A stretch of 61,762 nt of DNA from Mycobacterium sp. GA-1841 (GTDB lineage: Bacteria > Actinomycetota > Actinomycetes > Mycobacteriales > Mycobacteriaceae): the NCBI RefSeq assembly GCF_001954135.1, contig NZ_MBEQ01000121.1, positions 1 through 61,762 of the forward strand. The letters run 5' to 3'. Numbering within the stretch: position 1 is the stretch's first letter; the number at the start of each line of letters is the position of its first letter. The translations under genes were made by a program, and so were the position numbers. Positions 51,790-61,159 of the stretch are shown one piece after another. Under the pieces are notes generated by a model that saw nothing but the letters and a program-made list of their open reading frames with translations, was not told where the DNA came from and searched no databases.

Positions 51790-52923
51790 TTACCGATCAG
51801 CGTCGGTGTAGCGGATGACCCCGCGGATGTTGCGGCCCTCGAGCATGTCCTTGTAGCCGTCGTTGATCTGCTCCAGCTTGTACTGCCGGGTGACCATGTC
51901 GTCCAGGTTCAGCCGGCCGGCCTTGTACATGCTCAGCAGCTGCGGGATGTCGTGGTGCGGGTTGCCGCCACCAAAGATGGTGCCCTGCAGGCGCTTCTGC
52001 AGCAGCGTCAGCATTGACAGGTTGAGCTTGACGTCGTTGTCGGCCATGTTGGCCACCGCGGTGGCCACCACGGTGCCGCCCTTGGCGGTGATGTTCATGT
52101 AGTGGTCGATGTCCTCGCCCTTGAGTTCACCGACGGTGACGATCGTCTTGTGTGCCATCCGGCCCTGGGTGACCTCGGCGACCCCGGCCATCGCGGAGAA
52201 GATGTCCGGGTAGGCGTGGGTGGCACCGAACTTCAGGGCGTTGTCGCGCTTGAACTCAACGGGATCCACCGCGAAGACGTTGCGGGCACCGGCGGCCAGC
52301 GCTCCCTGCAGTGCACCGGTGCCGACACCGCCGACGCCGACGATGACGACGTCGTCGCCGGGGCGGACGTCGCCGCTGCGGACGGCCGATCCGTAACCGG
52401 TGGTGACACCGCAGCCCACCAGGCAGGCCACCTCGAACGGGATGGACGGATCGATCTTCACCACCGAGCTCTTGTGGACCACCATGTACGGGCTGAAGGT
52501 TCCCAGCAGCGTCATCGGGATGACGGGCTGACCGTTCTTGACCGCGTGGATGCGATTCGTGCCGTCGGACACCGCGGTGCCGGCCAGCAGGAGCGCACCC
52601 AGGTCGCACAGGTTGCGCAGCCCCTCCTGACAGGCCGGACACTCACCGCAGGACGGGATGAACGACAGCACGACGTGGTCGCCGGGCTGGAGGTGTTCGA
52701 CACCCGGGCCGACCTCGGTCACGATGCCTGCGCCCTCGTGGCCGCCGAGCACCGGGAACCCTGCCATCGGGATGTCGCCGGTCACCAGGTGGTGATCGGA
52801 ATGGCACATGCCCGAGGCTTCCATCTGAATCTTGACCTCGTCCTTGACGGGGTCACCGATCTCGATCTCCTCGATCGACCACGGCTGGTTGAACTCCCAG
52901 ATGAGAGCGCCTTTTGTCTTCAT
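51790..52923 (-). CDS. adhB: Zinc-dependent alcohol dehydrogenase AdhB
   Basis: A 377-aa MDR alcohol dehydrogenase: catalytic zinc site GMCHSDHHLVTGD and GHEGAG, structural zinc site CGECPACQEGLRNLC, and the NAD loop VGVGGVGTGALQGA. Similar in length to M. tuberculosis AdhB. It probably oxidises an alcohol made by the neighbouring P450s or a long-chain alcohol. ATG 52923 (MKTKGAL) is preferred over an upstream start. The 93 bp before it show no operator. Confidence 0.88.
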   Translation of the reverse strand: MKTKGALIWEFNQPWSIEEIEIGDPVKDEVKIQMEASGMCHSDHHLVTGDIPMAGFPVLGGHEGAGIVTEVGPGVEHLQPGDHVVLSFIPSCGECPACQEGLRNLCDLGALLLAGTAVSDGTNRIHAVKNGQPVIPMTLLGTFSPYMVVHKSSVVKIDPSIPFEVACLVGCGVTTGYGSAVRSGDVRPGDDVVIVGVGGVGTGALQGALAAGARNVFAVDPVEFKRDNALKFGATHAYPDIFSAMAGVAEVTQGRMAHKTIVTVGELKGEDIDHYMNITAKGGTVVATAVANMADNDVKLNLSMLTLLQKRLQGTIFGGGNPHHDIPQLLSMYKAGRLNLDDMVTRQYKLEQINDGYKDMLEGRNIRGVIRYTDADR

Positions 52924-53016
52924 GCGCACGTGCCTTCCACTAGAGCCGATGACCACAGACTAGAGCCATTAGTTGCGTGGGTCACACCCACCCCCAAGCA
53001 ACTGCTTGGCCGGGAA

Positions 53017-53562
53017 CTACCAGATCTTGACCGGCGCTTGACCCAGCGGGTAATAACCGGGGAGTTTCTCGCCGGACAGGCTGCGCTCGATGCGCTTCTG
53101 CATGGTCGGCGTCAGGTCGCCGGATTCGATGAGCTTCCCGTACCCCTTGGCCACGTGGCCGAAATCGAAGAAATCCCGCTGCCATTCGATGAGCAGCTGA
53201 TCGTTGAGCCGGAACCAGCTGCCGCCGATGCCGTAGATCTCGCTTGTGCTGCCGTCGCTCTTGTTGGCGATTTGCTTCCAGAAGCCGACGATCTCGTTCT
53301 GCTTCTCGTCGATCAGCACCCGCTGGTATTCGTAGACCCAGTTCTCCAGGCCTTCCATCTCCAAACCGAGTGCCACGTCGCGGATCTCGTCGCGCCCGAC
53401 GCACATCACGTCTTCCTTGGGCCCGATGTTCCAGCCGTAGGTGGCGTCTTCGGTGTAGAAGTCCGCCAACGGCTTCCAGTCGCCGGCCTTCTCGGCCTCC
53501 TGGTTGGCCTTGAGCCAGCGATCCGACCAGGCTTCCAGTTCTTCTCTTGACGCCATTGTCAT
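53017..53562 (-). CDS. NTF2-like polyketide-cyclase-fold protein (Rv0762c-like)
   Basis: A 181-aa protein with the NTF2/SnoaL fold pattern (WSDRWLKANQEAEKAGDWKPL, FYTEDATYGWNIG, YGIGGSWFRLND). Matches Rv0762c in length and position as remembered. GAGAGG fits ATG 53556 better than ATG 53562, so two extra residues are possible. It lies between adhB and the cyp51 ferredoxin, 6 bp after the ferredoxin stop, so it likely belongs to that transcript. Confidence 0.75.
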   Translation of the reverse strand: MTMASREELEAWSDRWLKANQEAEKAGDWKPLADFYTEDATYGWNIGPKEDVMCVGRDEIRDVALGLEMEGLENWVYEYQRVLIDEKQNEIVGFWKQIANKSDGSTSEIYGIGGSWFRLNDQLLIEWQRDFFDFGHVAKGYGKLIESGDLTPTMQKRIERSLSGEKLPGYYPLGQAPVKIW

Positions 53563-53568
53563 TACCTC

Positions 53569-53775
53569 TCAGTCGTTCTCGATGATTGATAGTGCTCGGG
53601 TAGGACACATCTCGACGGCCATCTCCACGGCATCGCGGAGCTCGTCGGGGGGTTCGTGGTCGAGGATCTCGACGACGCCGCGTTTGGGCACCCGGAACAC
53701 GTCGGGCGCTTCGAGCTCACACATGGCGTGGCCCTGGCACAGATCCTCGTCGACCTCAACGCGGTAGCAGCCCAT
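53569..53775 (-). CDS. 3Fe-4S ferredoxin, CYP51 redox partner
   Basis: A 68-aa ferredoxin with Cys13, Cys19 and Cys57 (DLCQGHAMCELEAPDVF; EMCPTRAL) and His instead of the fourth ligand, the 3Fe-4S type used by P450s. It follows cyp51 by 4 bp and equals remembered Rv0763c length. ATG 53775 (MGCYRVEVDED). Confidence 0.9.
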   Translation of the reverse strand: MGCYRVEVDEDLCQGHAMCELEAPDVFRVPKRGVVEILDHEPPDELRDAVEMAVEMCPTRALSIIEND

Positions 53776-53779
53776 GGTG

Positions 53780-55135
53780 CTACCTGCGCTTGCGGTAACG
53801 GACCTTGGCCGGTTGGGCCAGCTGGACGACCATCTTGGAGTGGTCGTTCTGGTAGCTGTCGGCCGGCTGCGACATCTCGAACTCGTACTCGCGCAGCAGA
53901 ATTGAGAAGATCGCCTTGATCTGCATCTGCGCGAAAGCCGCACCCACGCAGCGGTGCTTACCGGCGCCGAACGGGATCCAGGTCCACCGGTTGATCAGGT
54001 CTTCCTGGCGCGGCTTCTCATAGCGGGCAGGATCGAAGGCGTCCGGTTCGGGGAAATCCTCCGGGATCCGGTTGGAGATCGCCGGGGATGCGGCCACCAT
54101 CTGACCCTTGTGGATGGGGAAGCCCTGCACTTCGAACTCGTCCTGTGCCACCCGCATCAGGATGATCAGCGGCGGGTGCAGGCGCAGGGTCTCCTTGAGC
54201 GAGTTGTCCAGCTTCGGAATCTGCCGCAGCGCATGGAAACTCACCTCCTGGCCGTCGGCGTAGAGGTCGTCGAGCTCCTGCTGCACCTGTGCGTACACGT
54301 CGGGGTTGCGCAGCAGCTCGATGAGCGTCCACGAGGACGTACCCGAACTGGTGTGGTGCCCGGCGAACATCAGGGAGATGAACATCCCGGTGACCTCGTT
54401 GGCCGTGAACCGGGGGTTGCCCTCCTCATCTTTGATCGACACCAGTACGTCGAGCAGGTCGCGGTCCTCTTTGCCCTTCGGCGGATTGGCAATGCGACCG
54501 TCCATGATCTCCTGCACCAGCGCAACGAGTTTGACGCGCGACTCGTCGCGGATGCGGAAGCTCTCGATGTCCAGGTAGGGATCGACGTAGCAGAGCGGGT
54601 CGGTGCCCCGCTCCAACTGGTGGTAGTACTCGGCGAACCGACGATCGAGCTGCTCGCGGAACTTCAGCCCGATCAGGCACGCCGTCGAGGTGTAGATCGT
54701 CAGCTCGGAGAAGAAGTCGAGCAGTTCGATCTCGCCCTGGTCGCCCCAATCGGCGATGATCTTCTTGACCTCGTTCTCGATGGTGGCCGCGTGGCCCTTC
54801 ATCTGCTCACCGCGCAGCGCGGTGTTGTGCAGCATCTCGGCGCGGCGCTCGGGGTCCGCGTCGAACACCACGCCCTCACCGAAGATCGGGGTCATGAACG
54901 GGTAGGCCTCGGCCTGGTTCAGTTCGCTGTCGCTGGAGCGGAAGAAGAACTCGTTGGCCTCCGCGCCGCTCAGCAGCACCACCTGCTTGTCGGCCAGCTG
55001 GAACCAACCCACGTCGCCGCATTCGTCACGGACGCGCTGCATCAGGCCGATCGGGTCGGTGCGGAATTCTTCCAGGTGGCCGTGTTCGTCTTCTTCGCCA
55101 CCCGAAACGCGCTGTACTTCTTTGAGGGCAGTCAC
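53780..55135 (-). CDS. cyp51: Sterol 14alpha-demethylase CYP51
   Basis: A 451-aa soluble P450: I-helix FAGHHTSSGTSSW, ExxR in LKETLRLHPP, heme ligand Cys in FGAGKHRCVGAAFA near residue 395. The substrate-recognition pattern AYPFMTPIFGEGVVFDA is that of CYP51. From memory, strongly similar to the M. tuberculosis enzyme. It removes the 14alpha-methyl of lanosterol-type sterols; the physiological sterol in mycobacteria is uncertain. Starts at GTG 55135, overlapping the SDR stop by 4 bases. Confidence 0.93.
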   Translation of the reverse strand: MTALKEVQRVSGGEEDEHGHLEEFRTDPIGLMQRVRDECGDVGWFQLADKQVVLLSGAEANEFFFRSSDSELNQAEAYPFMTPIFGEGVVFDADPERRAEMLHNTALRGEQMKGHAATIENEVKKIIADWGDQGEIELLDFFSELTIYTSTACLIGLKFREQLDRRFAEYYHQLERGTDPLCYVDPYLDIESFRIRDESRVKLVALVQEIMDGRIANPPKGKEDRDLLDVLVSIKDEEGNPRFTANEVTGMFISLMFAGHHTSSGTSSWTLIELLRNPDVYAQVQQELDDLYADGQEVSFHALRQIPKLDNSLKETLRLHPPLIILMRVAQDEFEVQGFPIHKGQMVAASPAISNRIPEDFPEPDAFDPARYEKPRQEDLINRWTWIPFGAGKHRCVGAAFAQMQIKAIFSILLREYEFEMSQPADSYQNDHSKMVVQLAQPAKVRYRKRR

Positions 55136-55959
55136 TGGTTTGGCATCCCTTCTTCACCCAGGGCGAGCTTCTGGCGGTCCTTGACGTCGGCGAGCGGAGC
55201 TTCGGGCTGAAGTTCCATGTTGGCGATGAAGCCGCCGCGGGGTGTCTCGGCGACGAAGGTGATGGCACGCGCCAAGTCGTCGGCGCGCAGGAAGTAGTCG
55301 TGGCGCGCCTGGCCCCACTTGGCCCAGTCCTCCAGCGCGGGGCCGATCAGCTCGGCCGGCAGGCTCCAGCCCATCGAGGTCTTGGTCGGACCGGGATGGA
55401 CGATCGAGGCGCGCACGCCGGTGCCTTCCAGCTCCATCTGATAGTTGTTGACCATCGCGACCAGAGCGGCCTTGGCGGCGCCGTAGGCGCCCATGTGCGG
55501 GCGCTGGCGCAGGGACACATCGGATCCCACGAAGATCAGGTCGCCGCGCCGGCGTTCGATCATGCCGGGCAGCACCGCGGTGGCCAACCGGTTGGCTCCG
55601 ATCAGATGGATCTGGATCTGGGAGTCGAACTGCTCGGTGCTGATCGAGTCGAGCTTGCCGAAGTAGGTGTCGCCGGCGCCGGCGACCAGTACCTCGATGT
55701 CACCGAGTTCGGAGGTGGTCTGCTCGACGGCGGCCTTGACCGAGTCGGGGTCGGTCACGTCGAGGTGCACGGCGATGGCTTCGCCGCCGTCGGCGCGGAT
55801 CTTGCCGACGATTTCCTCCAGTTTCTCCACCCGGCGGGCACCGAGGGCGACGGGAAAACCGTTGCGCGCGAGCCTGATCGCGGTGGCTTCACCGATTCCG
55901 GAAGAGGCGCCGGCGACCAGGGCTGGCCGACGTTCGGGTAGGGGTTCAAAACGAGGCAT
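55132..55959 (-). CDS. Short-chain dehydrogenase (Rv0765c-like)
   Basis: A 275-aa classical SDR: VAGASSGIGEATAIRLARNG, AGAGDTYFG in place of NNAG, FVGSDVSLR with the Ser, and MGAYGAAKAAL as Tyr-x3-Lys. Coupled to cyp51 by a 4-base overlap and 20 bp downstream of cyp123, it probably oxidises or reduces a hydroxyl or keto product of the P450s. Confidence 0.85.
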   Translation of the reverse strand: MPRFEPLPERRPALVAGASSGIGEATAIRLARNGFPVALGARRVEKLEEIVGKIRADGGEAIAVHLDVTDPDSVKAAVEQTTSELGDIEVLVAGAGDTYFGKLDSISTEQFDSQIQIHLIGANRLATAVLPGMIERRRGDLIFVGSDVSLRQRPHMGAYGAAKAALVAMVNNYQMELEGTGVRASIVHPGPTKTSMGWSLPAELIGPALEDWAKWGQARHDYFLRADDLARAITFVAETPRGGFIANMELQPEAPLADVKDRQKLALGEEGMPNQ

Positions 55960-55979
55960 GAGTCCGGGACCTTTCAGGC

Positions 55980-57191
55980 CTAGCGGGGTTGGACGGTGAT
56001 GGGGAGATGAGCGAATCCACGGACACTGCTGGAATGCACCCGCACAGCCGCGGATTCATCCACCTCGTATCCGCGGATTCGCTTGAACAACTCGGTCAGT
56101 GCCACCCGGGCCTCCATGCGCGCCAGATGCGCGCCGAGGCAGAAGTGGGCACCACTGCCGAAACTCACCAGTTTCGGGCCGATCTCGCGATCGATCCGGT
56201 ACTCGTCGGGATCCTCGAAGACGCGTTCGTCGCGGTTCGCCGAGCCGATCAGCAGCACCAGCACGTCGCCCGCGGGCACCGTGGTGTCGTAGTACGTCTG
56301 GTCTTCGACGACCAGCCGGGCCAGGATCTGGCTGGAGGCGTCATAGCGCAGCGTCTCCTCGACCCACGGCACGACCAAGGCATGGTTGTCGAACACCGGA
56401 GCCAGCTGACCGGGATTCTTGTAGCCCCAGTACGCGGCGTTGGCAAGGAGTTTGGTGGTCGTCTCGTTACCCGCCACCACCATGAGGAACAGGAAGGCCA
56501 TGATCTCGTCGTCGGTGAGCCGATCTCCGTCGATCTCCGCCTCCACCAGTGCCGACGTCAGGTCGTCAGTGCGGTTCTTGCGGCGCTGCTTCACCATGTC
56601 GGCGTAGTAGACCAGCAGTTCCCCGGACGCGGCGATCGCGGATTCGGGGACATCGGCGACACCGTCCTCACGGTGCATGACACCGTCGGCAAGCGCCCGG
56701 ATGCGAACCCGGTCCTCGTCCGGCACGCCCATCAGTTCGGAGATGACGTCCATGGGCAGCTTGCCTGCGAAATCGTCTACGAAATCGATGGAGCCGGACG
56801 TTCCGATCTCTAGCGCCGTATCGAGGTGCTGGTGGGCGATCTCGGTGACCCGGCCCTCCAGTTCGCGGATACGTCGTGGGGTGAAGCCCTTCGAGACCAG
56901 AGTGCGCAGTCGGAGGTGGCCGGGATCGTCGAGGGCCAGAAACGACATCACCCGGTGGGCTTCGTCATTGCGAGAGATCGGATCCAGGGACACGCCGTGC
57001 TTGTTGGACAGCGTGACGCTGTTACGGAAACCGGCGACCACGTCCTTGTGCCGCGACAACGCCCAGAACTTGAGTTCCTCGTTGTGATACAGCGGCGCCT
57101 CGTCGCGCAGTCGGCGGTAGTAGGGGTACGGATCCTCGTGGAACTCGTAGTCGTACGGGTCGAGGATCGGTTTGACTATGTCCAAGCTCAT
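55980..57191 (-). CDS. cyp123: Cytochrome P450 CYP123
   Basis: A 403-aa P450: I-helix MVVAGNETTTKLL, ExxR in VEETLRYDASSQ, heme ligand in FGSGAHFCLGAHLARME near residue 348. Length and position match M. tuberculosis Cyp123. The natural substrate is not established. ATG 57191 (MSLDIVKPI) is preferred over an upstream start in the tetR overlap region. It probably shares the ferredoxin at 53569. Confidence 0.88.
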   Translation of the reverse strand: MSLDIVKPILDPYDYEFHEDPYPYYRRLRDEAPLYHNEELKFWALSRHKDVVAGFRNSVTLSNKHGVSLDPISRNDEAHRVMSFLALDDPGHLRLRTLVSKGFTPRRIRELEGRVTEIAHQHLDTALEIGTSGSIDFVDDFAGKLPMDVISELMGVPDEDRVRIRALADGVMHREDGVADVPESAIAASGELLVYYADMVKQRRKNRTDDLTSALVEAEIDGDRLTDDEIMAFLFLMVVAGNETTTKLLANAAYWGYKNPGQLAPVFDNHALVVPWVEETLRYDASSQILARLVVEDQTYYDTTVPAGDVLVLLIGSANRDERVFEDPDEYRIDREIGPKLVSFGSGAHFCLGAHLARMEARVALTELFKRIRGYEVDESAAVRVHSSSVRGFAHLPITVQPR

Positions 57192-57238
57192 CAGTGCTCT
57201 CCCAGGCTCACGCTCATTTGTCCTCTCCGAGGACGGGC

Positions 57239-57850
57239 TCATTTGTCCTCTCCGAGGACGAGGCCGACGACATAGGTCAGCCGATCGGCGATCTGGTGGT
57301 AGGTGAAGGCGCCGCTGCCCGCGTTGACCAGCGCGCCGAAGAACGTCATCTCCAATGCGGAGACGATGCGGGAATCGGCATCCGGCCCGACGGCCGAGCG
57401 GATGCGCTTGTGGATCTCGGCGCCGATGCGATCCCGCACTTTCCGTACCGCGGGATCGGTGCCGCCGCCCAGCAGGGCGGTGGTGCAGGCGGCCGCCACT
57501 TCGGGCTCATCGGCGACCACCAGGGTCAGTGCTCGCAAGGCCTTGTCGACGCGGGTGGTCATCGAGTCGTTCACGTCGGTGAAGTACGGAACCTGGCTGA
57601 CCAGATCCAGATACATCTCGGCGATCAGGTGATTCTTCGACGAGAAGTATGTGTACGCCGTGGCCGGCGCCACCCCGGCGCGTGCGGCGACCGCGCGCAC
57701 CGTCAGATCGGCATAGGACGATTCGCGCAACATTTCGATCCCGGCGGTCAGGACCTTGCGGAAGGTCTCCTCCTGACGACGGTTGCGCGGCGCCTCCTTG
57801 CCTGCCTCCGGCGCGGGTTCTGTGACTGCGGACACGGCATCGCTGGACAC
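57239..57850 (-). CDS. TetR-family repressor (Rv0767c-like)
   Basis: A 203-aa regulator: N-terminal HTH LTVRAVAARAGVAPATAYTYF (two adjoining pieces, residues about 50-71), helical ligand domain with a TetR_C pattern (ALRALTLVVADEPEVAAACT). GTG 57850 lies inside the palindrome GGACACATGTCC, and an identical half-site pair precedes aldA, so it probably represses itself, cyp123-cyp51 downstream and aldA. Inducer unknown. Confidence 0.83.
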   Translation of the reverse strand: MSSDAVSAVTEPAPEAGKEAPRNRRQEETFRKVLTAGIEMLRESSYADLTVRAVAARAGVAPATAYTYFSSKNHLIAEMYLDLVSQVPYFTDVNDSMTTRVDKALRALTLVVADEPEVAAACTTALLGGGTDPAVRKVRDRIGAEIHKRIRSAVGPDADSRIVSALEMTFFGALVNAGSGAFTYHQIADRLTYVVGLVLGEDK

Positions 57851-57856
57851 ATGTCC
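57845..57856. promoter_or_regulatory. Probable TetR operator 1
   Basis: GGACA-CA-TGTCC, a 5-2-5 inverted repeat that spans the tetR GTG start. The same half-sites and spacing occur at 58002. Confidence 0.65.
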
Positions 57857-58001
57857 AAGTTATCCGACGATGCCGATGTTGAGCAAGTATGGATCTATAA
57901 AGACGGCAGTGAACAGCGTTTTTTACGGTACTGGCGGGTGGGGAGGGGTGCGCCCTTGCGGCTCGTCATTGTCTGCGGCTATCGTTCGAAGCGAGACAGC
58001 C

Positions 58002-58013
58002 GGACAGTTGTCC
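58002..58013. promoter_or_regulatory. Probable TetR operator 2
   Basis: GGACA-GT-TGTCC, 26 bp upstream of the aldA ATG. Half-sites and spacer length are identical to those of the site overlapping the tetR start; the two sites bracket the 189-bp divergent region. Confidence 0.65.
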
Positions 58014-58039
58014 AGAATCTTCTGAAGTGGAGTTCACCA

Positions 58040-59509
58040 ATGCCGGTACTGGCCGACCGCCAGAGTCAACTGCTCATCGACGGCAAGCTCGTCGCCGGGG
58101 GCGGTGGAACCTTCGAAACCGTCAACCCCGCCACCGAGGAGGTGCTCGGCGTCGCCGCCGACGCCAACGCTGAAGACATGGGCAATGCCATCAACGCCGC
58201 GCGTCGGGCGTTCGATGACACTGATTGGGCGACGAACACCGCGCTGCGGGTGCGTTGCCTGCGCCAGTTGCGAGATGCGTTGCGCGAAAACGTCGAGGAA
58301 CTGCGGGAACTCACCATCGCCGAGGTGGGCGCCCCGCGCATGCTCACCGCGGGCGCCCAACTGGAAGGTCCGATCGACGATCTGGTGTTCTCGGCCGACA
58401 CCGCCGAGAACTACCAGTGGCGTACCGATCTGGGACATGCCACCCCGCAAGGGATCCCGACCAATCGAGTGGTGGCCCGCGAGGCCGTCGGCGTCGTCGG
58501 CGCCATCACTCCGTGGAACTTCCCGCACCAGATCAACCTGGCCAAGGTCGGCCCGGCCCTGGCCGCAGGTAATACCTTGATCCTCAAGCCGGCTCCTGAC
58601 ACCCCGTGGGCCGCTGCGGCCATCGGCCAGATCATCGCCGAGCAGACCGAATTCCCGGCCGGCGTCATCAACATCGTCACCTCCAGCGATCACTCTGTCG
58701 GTGCGCTGCTGTCCAAAGACCCTCGGGTGGACATGGTTTCGTTCACCGGGTCCACCGCGACCGGACGCGCCGTGATGACCGACGCGGCACTGACCATCAA
58801 GAAGGTGTTCCTCGAACTGGGCGGCAAGTCGGCGTTCCTGGTGCTCGACGACGCCGATCTGGCCGGGGCCTGCTCGATGGCCGCCTTCACCGTCGCCATG
58901 CACGCCGGACAGGGCTGCGCGATCACGACGCGGCTGGTGGTCCCCAGGGCCCGTTACGACGAGGCGGTCGAGGCTGCCGCGGCGACGCTGGGCGGCATCA
59001 AGCCCGGTGACCCCAACAGCAAGCGCACGGTGTGTGGCCCGCTGATCTCGGCGCGCCAACGCGACCGCGTGCAGTCCTACCTGGATCTGGCCCTGCAGGA
59101 GGGTGGCCGGTTCGCCTGCGGCGGTGGGCGTCCCGCTGACCTGGACACCGGATTCTTCATCGAGCCGACCGTGATCGCCGGCCTGGACAACAATGCCCGG
59201 GTGTCCCGTGAGGAGATCTTCGGCCCGGTGCTGACCGTGATCGCCCACGACGGCGACGACGACGCCGTCCGCATCGCCAACGATTCACCGTACGGCCTGT
59301 CCGGCACGGTGTTCTCCGGCGACGACGCCCGCGCCCAGGCGGTGGCGGCGAGGATGCGCGTCGGCACCGTCAACGTCAACGGCGGCATCTGGTATTCGGC
59401 CGACGCCCCGTTCGGCGGTTACAAGCAATCCGGAGTCGGCCGTGAGATGGGCGTGGCCGGTTTCGAGGAATACACCGAAGTCAAGTGCATCGCGACGCTA
59501 GCGAATTAG
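58040..59509 (+). CDS. aldA: Aldehyde dehydrogenase AldA
   Basis: A 489-aa NAD-dependent aldehyde dehydrogenase: cofactor motif ITPWNFPHQINLAK, catalytic Glu in LELGGKSAFL, catalytic Cys in HAGQGCAITTRL and the conserved EIFGPVLTV. Same length as remembered Rv0768. ATG 58040 is set by family length and a GGAG upstream. It probably oxidises the aldehyde made by AdhB or by the P450s, which lie divergently. Confidence 0.9.
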   Translation: MPVLADRQSQLLIDGKLVAGGGGTFETVNPATEEVLGVAADANAEDMGNAINAARRAFDDTDWATNTALRVRCLRQLRDALRENVEELRELTIAEVGAPRMLTAGAQLEGPIDDLVFSADTAENYQWRTDLGHATPQGIPTNRVVAREAVGVVGAITPWNFPHQINLAKVGPALAAGNTLILKPAPDTPWAAAAIGQIIAEQTEFPAGVINIVTSSDHSVGALLSKDPRVDMVSFTGSTATGRAVMTDAALTIKKVFLELGGKSAFLVLDDADLAGACSMAAFTVAMHAGQGCAITTRLVVPRARYDEAVEAAAATLGGIKPGDPNSKRTVCGPLISARQRDRVQSYLDLALQEGGRFACGGGRPADLDTGFFIEPTVIAGLDNNARVSREEIFGPVLTVIAHDGDDDAVRIANDSPYGLSGTVFSGDDARAQAVAARMRVGTVNVNGGIWYSADAPFGGYKQSGVGREMGVAGFEEYTEVKCIATLAN

Positions 59510-59520
59510 GGAGAGCTTAG

Positions 59521-60270
59521 ATGGGACAGTTCGAGAACAAGGTGGCCATCGTCACCGGGGCCGGTGGCGGTATCGGCCAGGCCTACGCCGAGGCGCTGGC
59601 ACGCGAAGGTGCGGCCGTGGTGGTGGCCGACATCAACACCGAAGGCGCGCAGAAGGTGGCCGACGGCATCAAGGGCGAGGGCGGCAACGCGCTGGCGGTA
59701 CGGGTTGACGTCTCGGACATCGACTCGGCCAAGGACATGGCGGCCCAGGCGCTTTCGGAGTTCGGTGGCATCGACTACCTGGTCAACAACGCCGCGATCT
59801 TCGGTGGCATGAAGCTCGACTTCCTGCTCACCGTCGACTGGGACTACTACAAGAAGTTCATGAGCGTGAACCTCGACGGGGCCCTGGTGTGCACCCGTGC
59901 GGTGTACCGCAAGATGGCCAAGCGCGGCGGCGGTGCGATCGTCAACCAGTCCTCGACCGCGGCCTGGCTGTATGCCAACTACTACGGTCTGGCCAAGGTC
60001 GGCATCAACGGCCTGACCCAGCAGCTCTCCCGTGAGCTCGGTGGACAGAACATCCGGATCAACGCCATCGCACCCGGCCCGATCGACACCGAGGCCAACC
60101 GCACCACCACCCCCAAGGAGATGGTGGACGACATCGTCAAGGCAATCCCGTTGTCCCGCATGGGCCAGCCCGAGGACCTGGTCGGCATGTGCCTGTTCCT
60201 GCTGAGCGATCAGGCCAAGTGGATCACCGGGCAGATCTTCAACGTCGACGGCGGACAGATCATCCGATGA
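59521..60270 (+). CDS. Short-chain dehydrogenase (Rv0769-like)
   Basis: A 249-aa classical SDR: VTGAGGGIGQAYAEAL, NNAA in LVNNAAIFGG, Ser in NQSSTAAWL, YYGLAKVG as Tyr-x3-Lys and FNVDGGQIIR at the end. 11 bp after aldA, ribosome-binding site GGGAGAG, so same operon. Its stop lies in the dispersed 26-bp motif. Confidence 0.87.
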   Translation: MGQFENKVAIVTGAGGGIGQAYAEALAREGAAVVVADINTEGAQKVADGIKGEGGNALAVRVDVSDIDSAKDMAAQALSEFGGIDYLVNNAAIFGGMKLDFLLTVDWDYYKKFMSVNLDGALVCTRAVYRKMAKRGGGAIVNQSSTAAWLYANYYGLAKVGINGLTQQLSRELGGQNIRINAIAPGPIDTEANRTTTPKEMVDDIVKAIPLSRMGQPEDLVGMCLFLLSDQAKWITGQIFNVDGGQIIR

Positions 60271-60291
60271 GCGCTTGCGCGAAGAGCAGAC
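60266..60291 (+). repeat. Dispersed 26-bp motif, copy 2
   Basis: Matches the copy at 14447-14472 in 24 of 26 bases, starting GATGAGCGCTTGCGCGAAGA. It covers the stop of the SDR gene and the spacer before the next gene. Confidence 0.55.
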
Positions 60292-60301
60292 GGCACAGCT
60301 C

Positions 60302-61150
60302 ATGAGCGATCTGACGTACGGGTACATCGGCCTGGGAAACATGGGCGCCCCGATGGCCAAGCGGCTGGCCGAATGGCCGGGTGGATTCATCGTCTACGAC
60401 GTGCGCGTCGACGCGATGACGCCGTTGGCGGAGTTGGGTGCCACCCTGGCCGATGACGTGGCCGACGTGGCCCAGGCCGACATCATCAGCATCACGGTGC
60501 TCAACGACGAGCAGGTGCGGTCGGTGGTTGCGGAATTGGCCGGAAAGGCCAAGCCGGACACCGTGATCGTGATCCACTCCACGATCAGCGACACCACCGC
60601 CGCCGAGCTCGCCGAGCAGTACAAGCCGCAGGGCATCCACATCGTCGACGCTCCGGTCAGCGGTGGCGGCGCAGCGGCCGAGAAGGGAGAGCTGGCCATC
60701 ATGGTCGGCGCCGAGCGGCCCGTCTACGAACGGATCAAGCCCGCACTCAAGCAGTTCGGCTCGATGGTGATCCACGCCGGTGAGCCGGGTGCCGGCACCC
60801 GGATGAAGCTGGCCCGCAACATGTTGACCTTCACCTCCTACGCCGCGGCGTGCGAGGCGATGAAGCTGGCCGAGGCCGCCGGGCTGGACCTGGGTGCGCT
60901 GGGCCGGGTGGTCCGGCACACCGATGCGCTGACCAGTGGGCCAGGTGCCATCATCGTGCGGGACAACATGGCCGAGCTGACCCCGGACCACTGGCTCTAC
61001 GACGCGTTCACCCACACCCGCGGGCTGGGAGAGAAGGATCTGAGCCTGGCTCTGGGGCTGGGGGACGTTGTGGGAGTGGATCTTCCGTTGGCCCAGGTGG
61101 CCTTGCAGAGGTTGGCCGACGGCCTCGGCGTACCGCACAAGAACGATTAG
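60302..61150 (+). CDS. 3-hydroxyisobutyrate dehydrogenase-like protein (Rv0770-like)
   Basis: A 282-aa beta-hydroxyacid dehydrogenase: GYIGLGNMGAPMAKRL Rossmann motif, substrate loop VDAPVSGGGAAAEKG with the catalytic-site Ser/Gly region, and catalytic lysine in GTRMKLARNMLTF. ATG 60302 (MSDLTYGYIGLG) is preferred; an in-frame TTG at 60275 lies in the repeat. Part of the aldA operon. Confidence 0.86.
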   Translation: MSDLTYGYIGLGNMGAPMAKRLAEWPGGFIVYDVRVDAMTPLAELGATLADDVADVAQADIISITVLNDEQVRSVVAELAGKAKPDTVIVIHSTISDTTAAELAEQYKPQGIHIVDAPVSGGGAAAEKGELAIMVGAERPVYERIKPALKQFGSMVIHAGEPGAGTRMKLARNMLTFTSYAAACEAMKLAEAAGLDLGALGRVVRHTDALTSGPGAIIVRDNMAELTPDHWLYDAFTHTRGLGEKDLSLALGLGDVVGVDLPLAQVALQRLADGLGVPHKND

Positions 61151-61159
61151 GAGCTTTCG

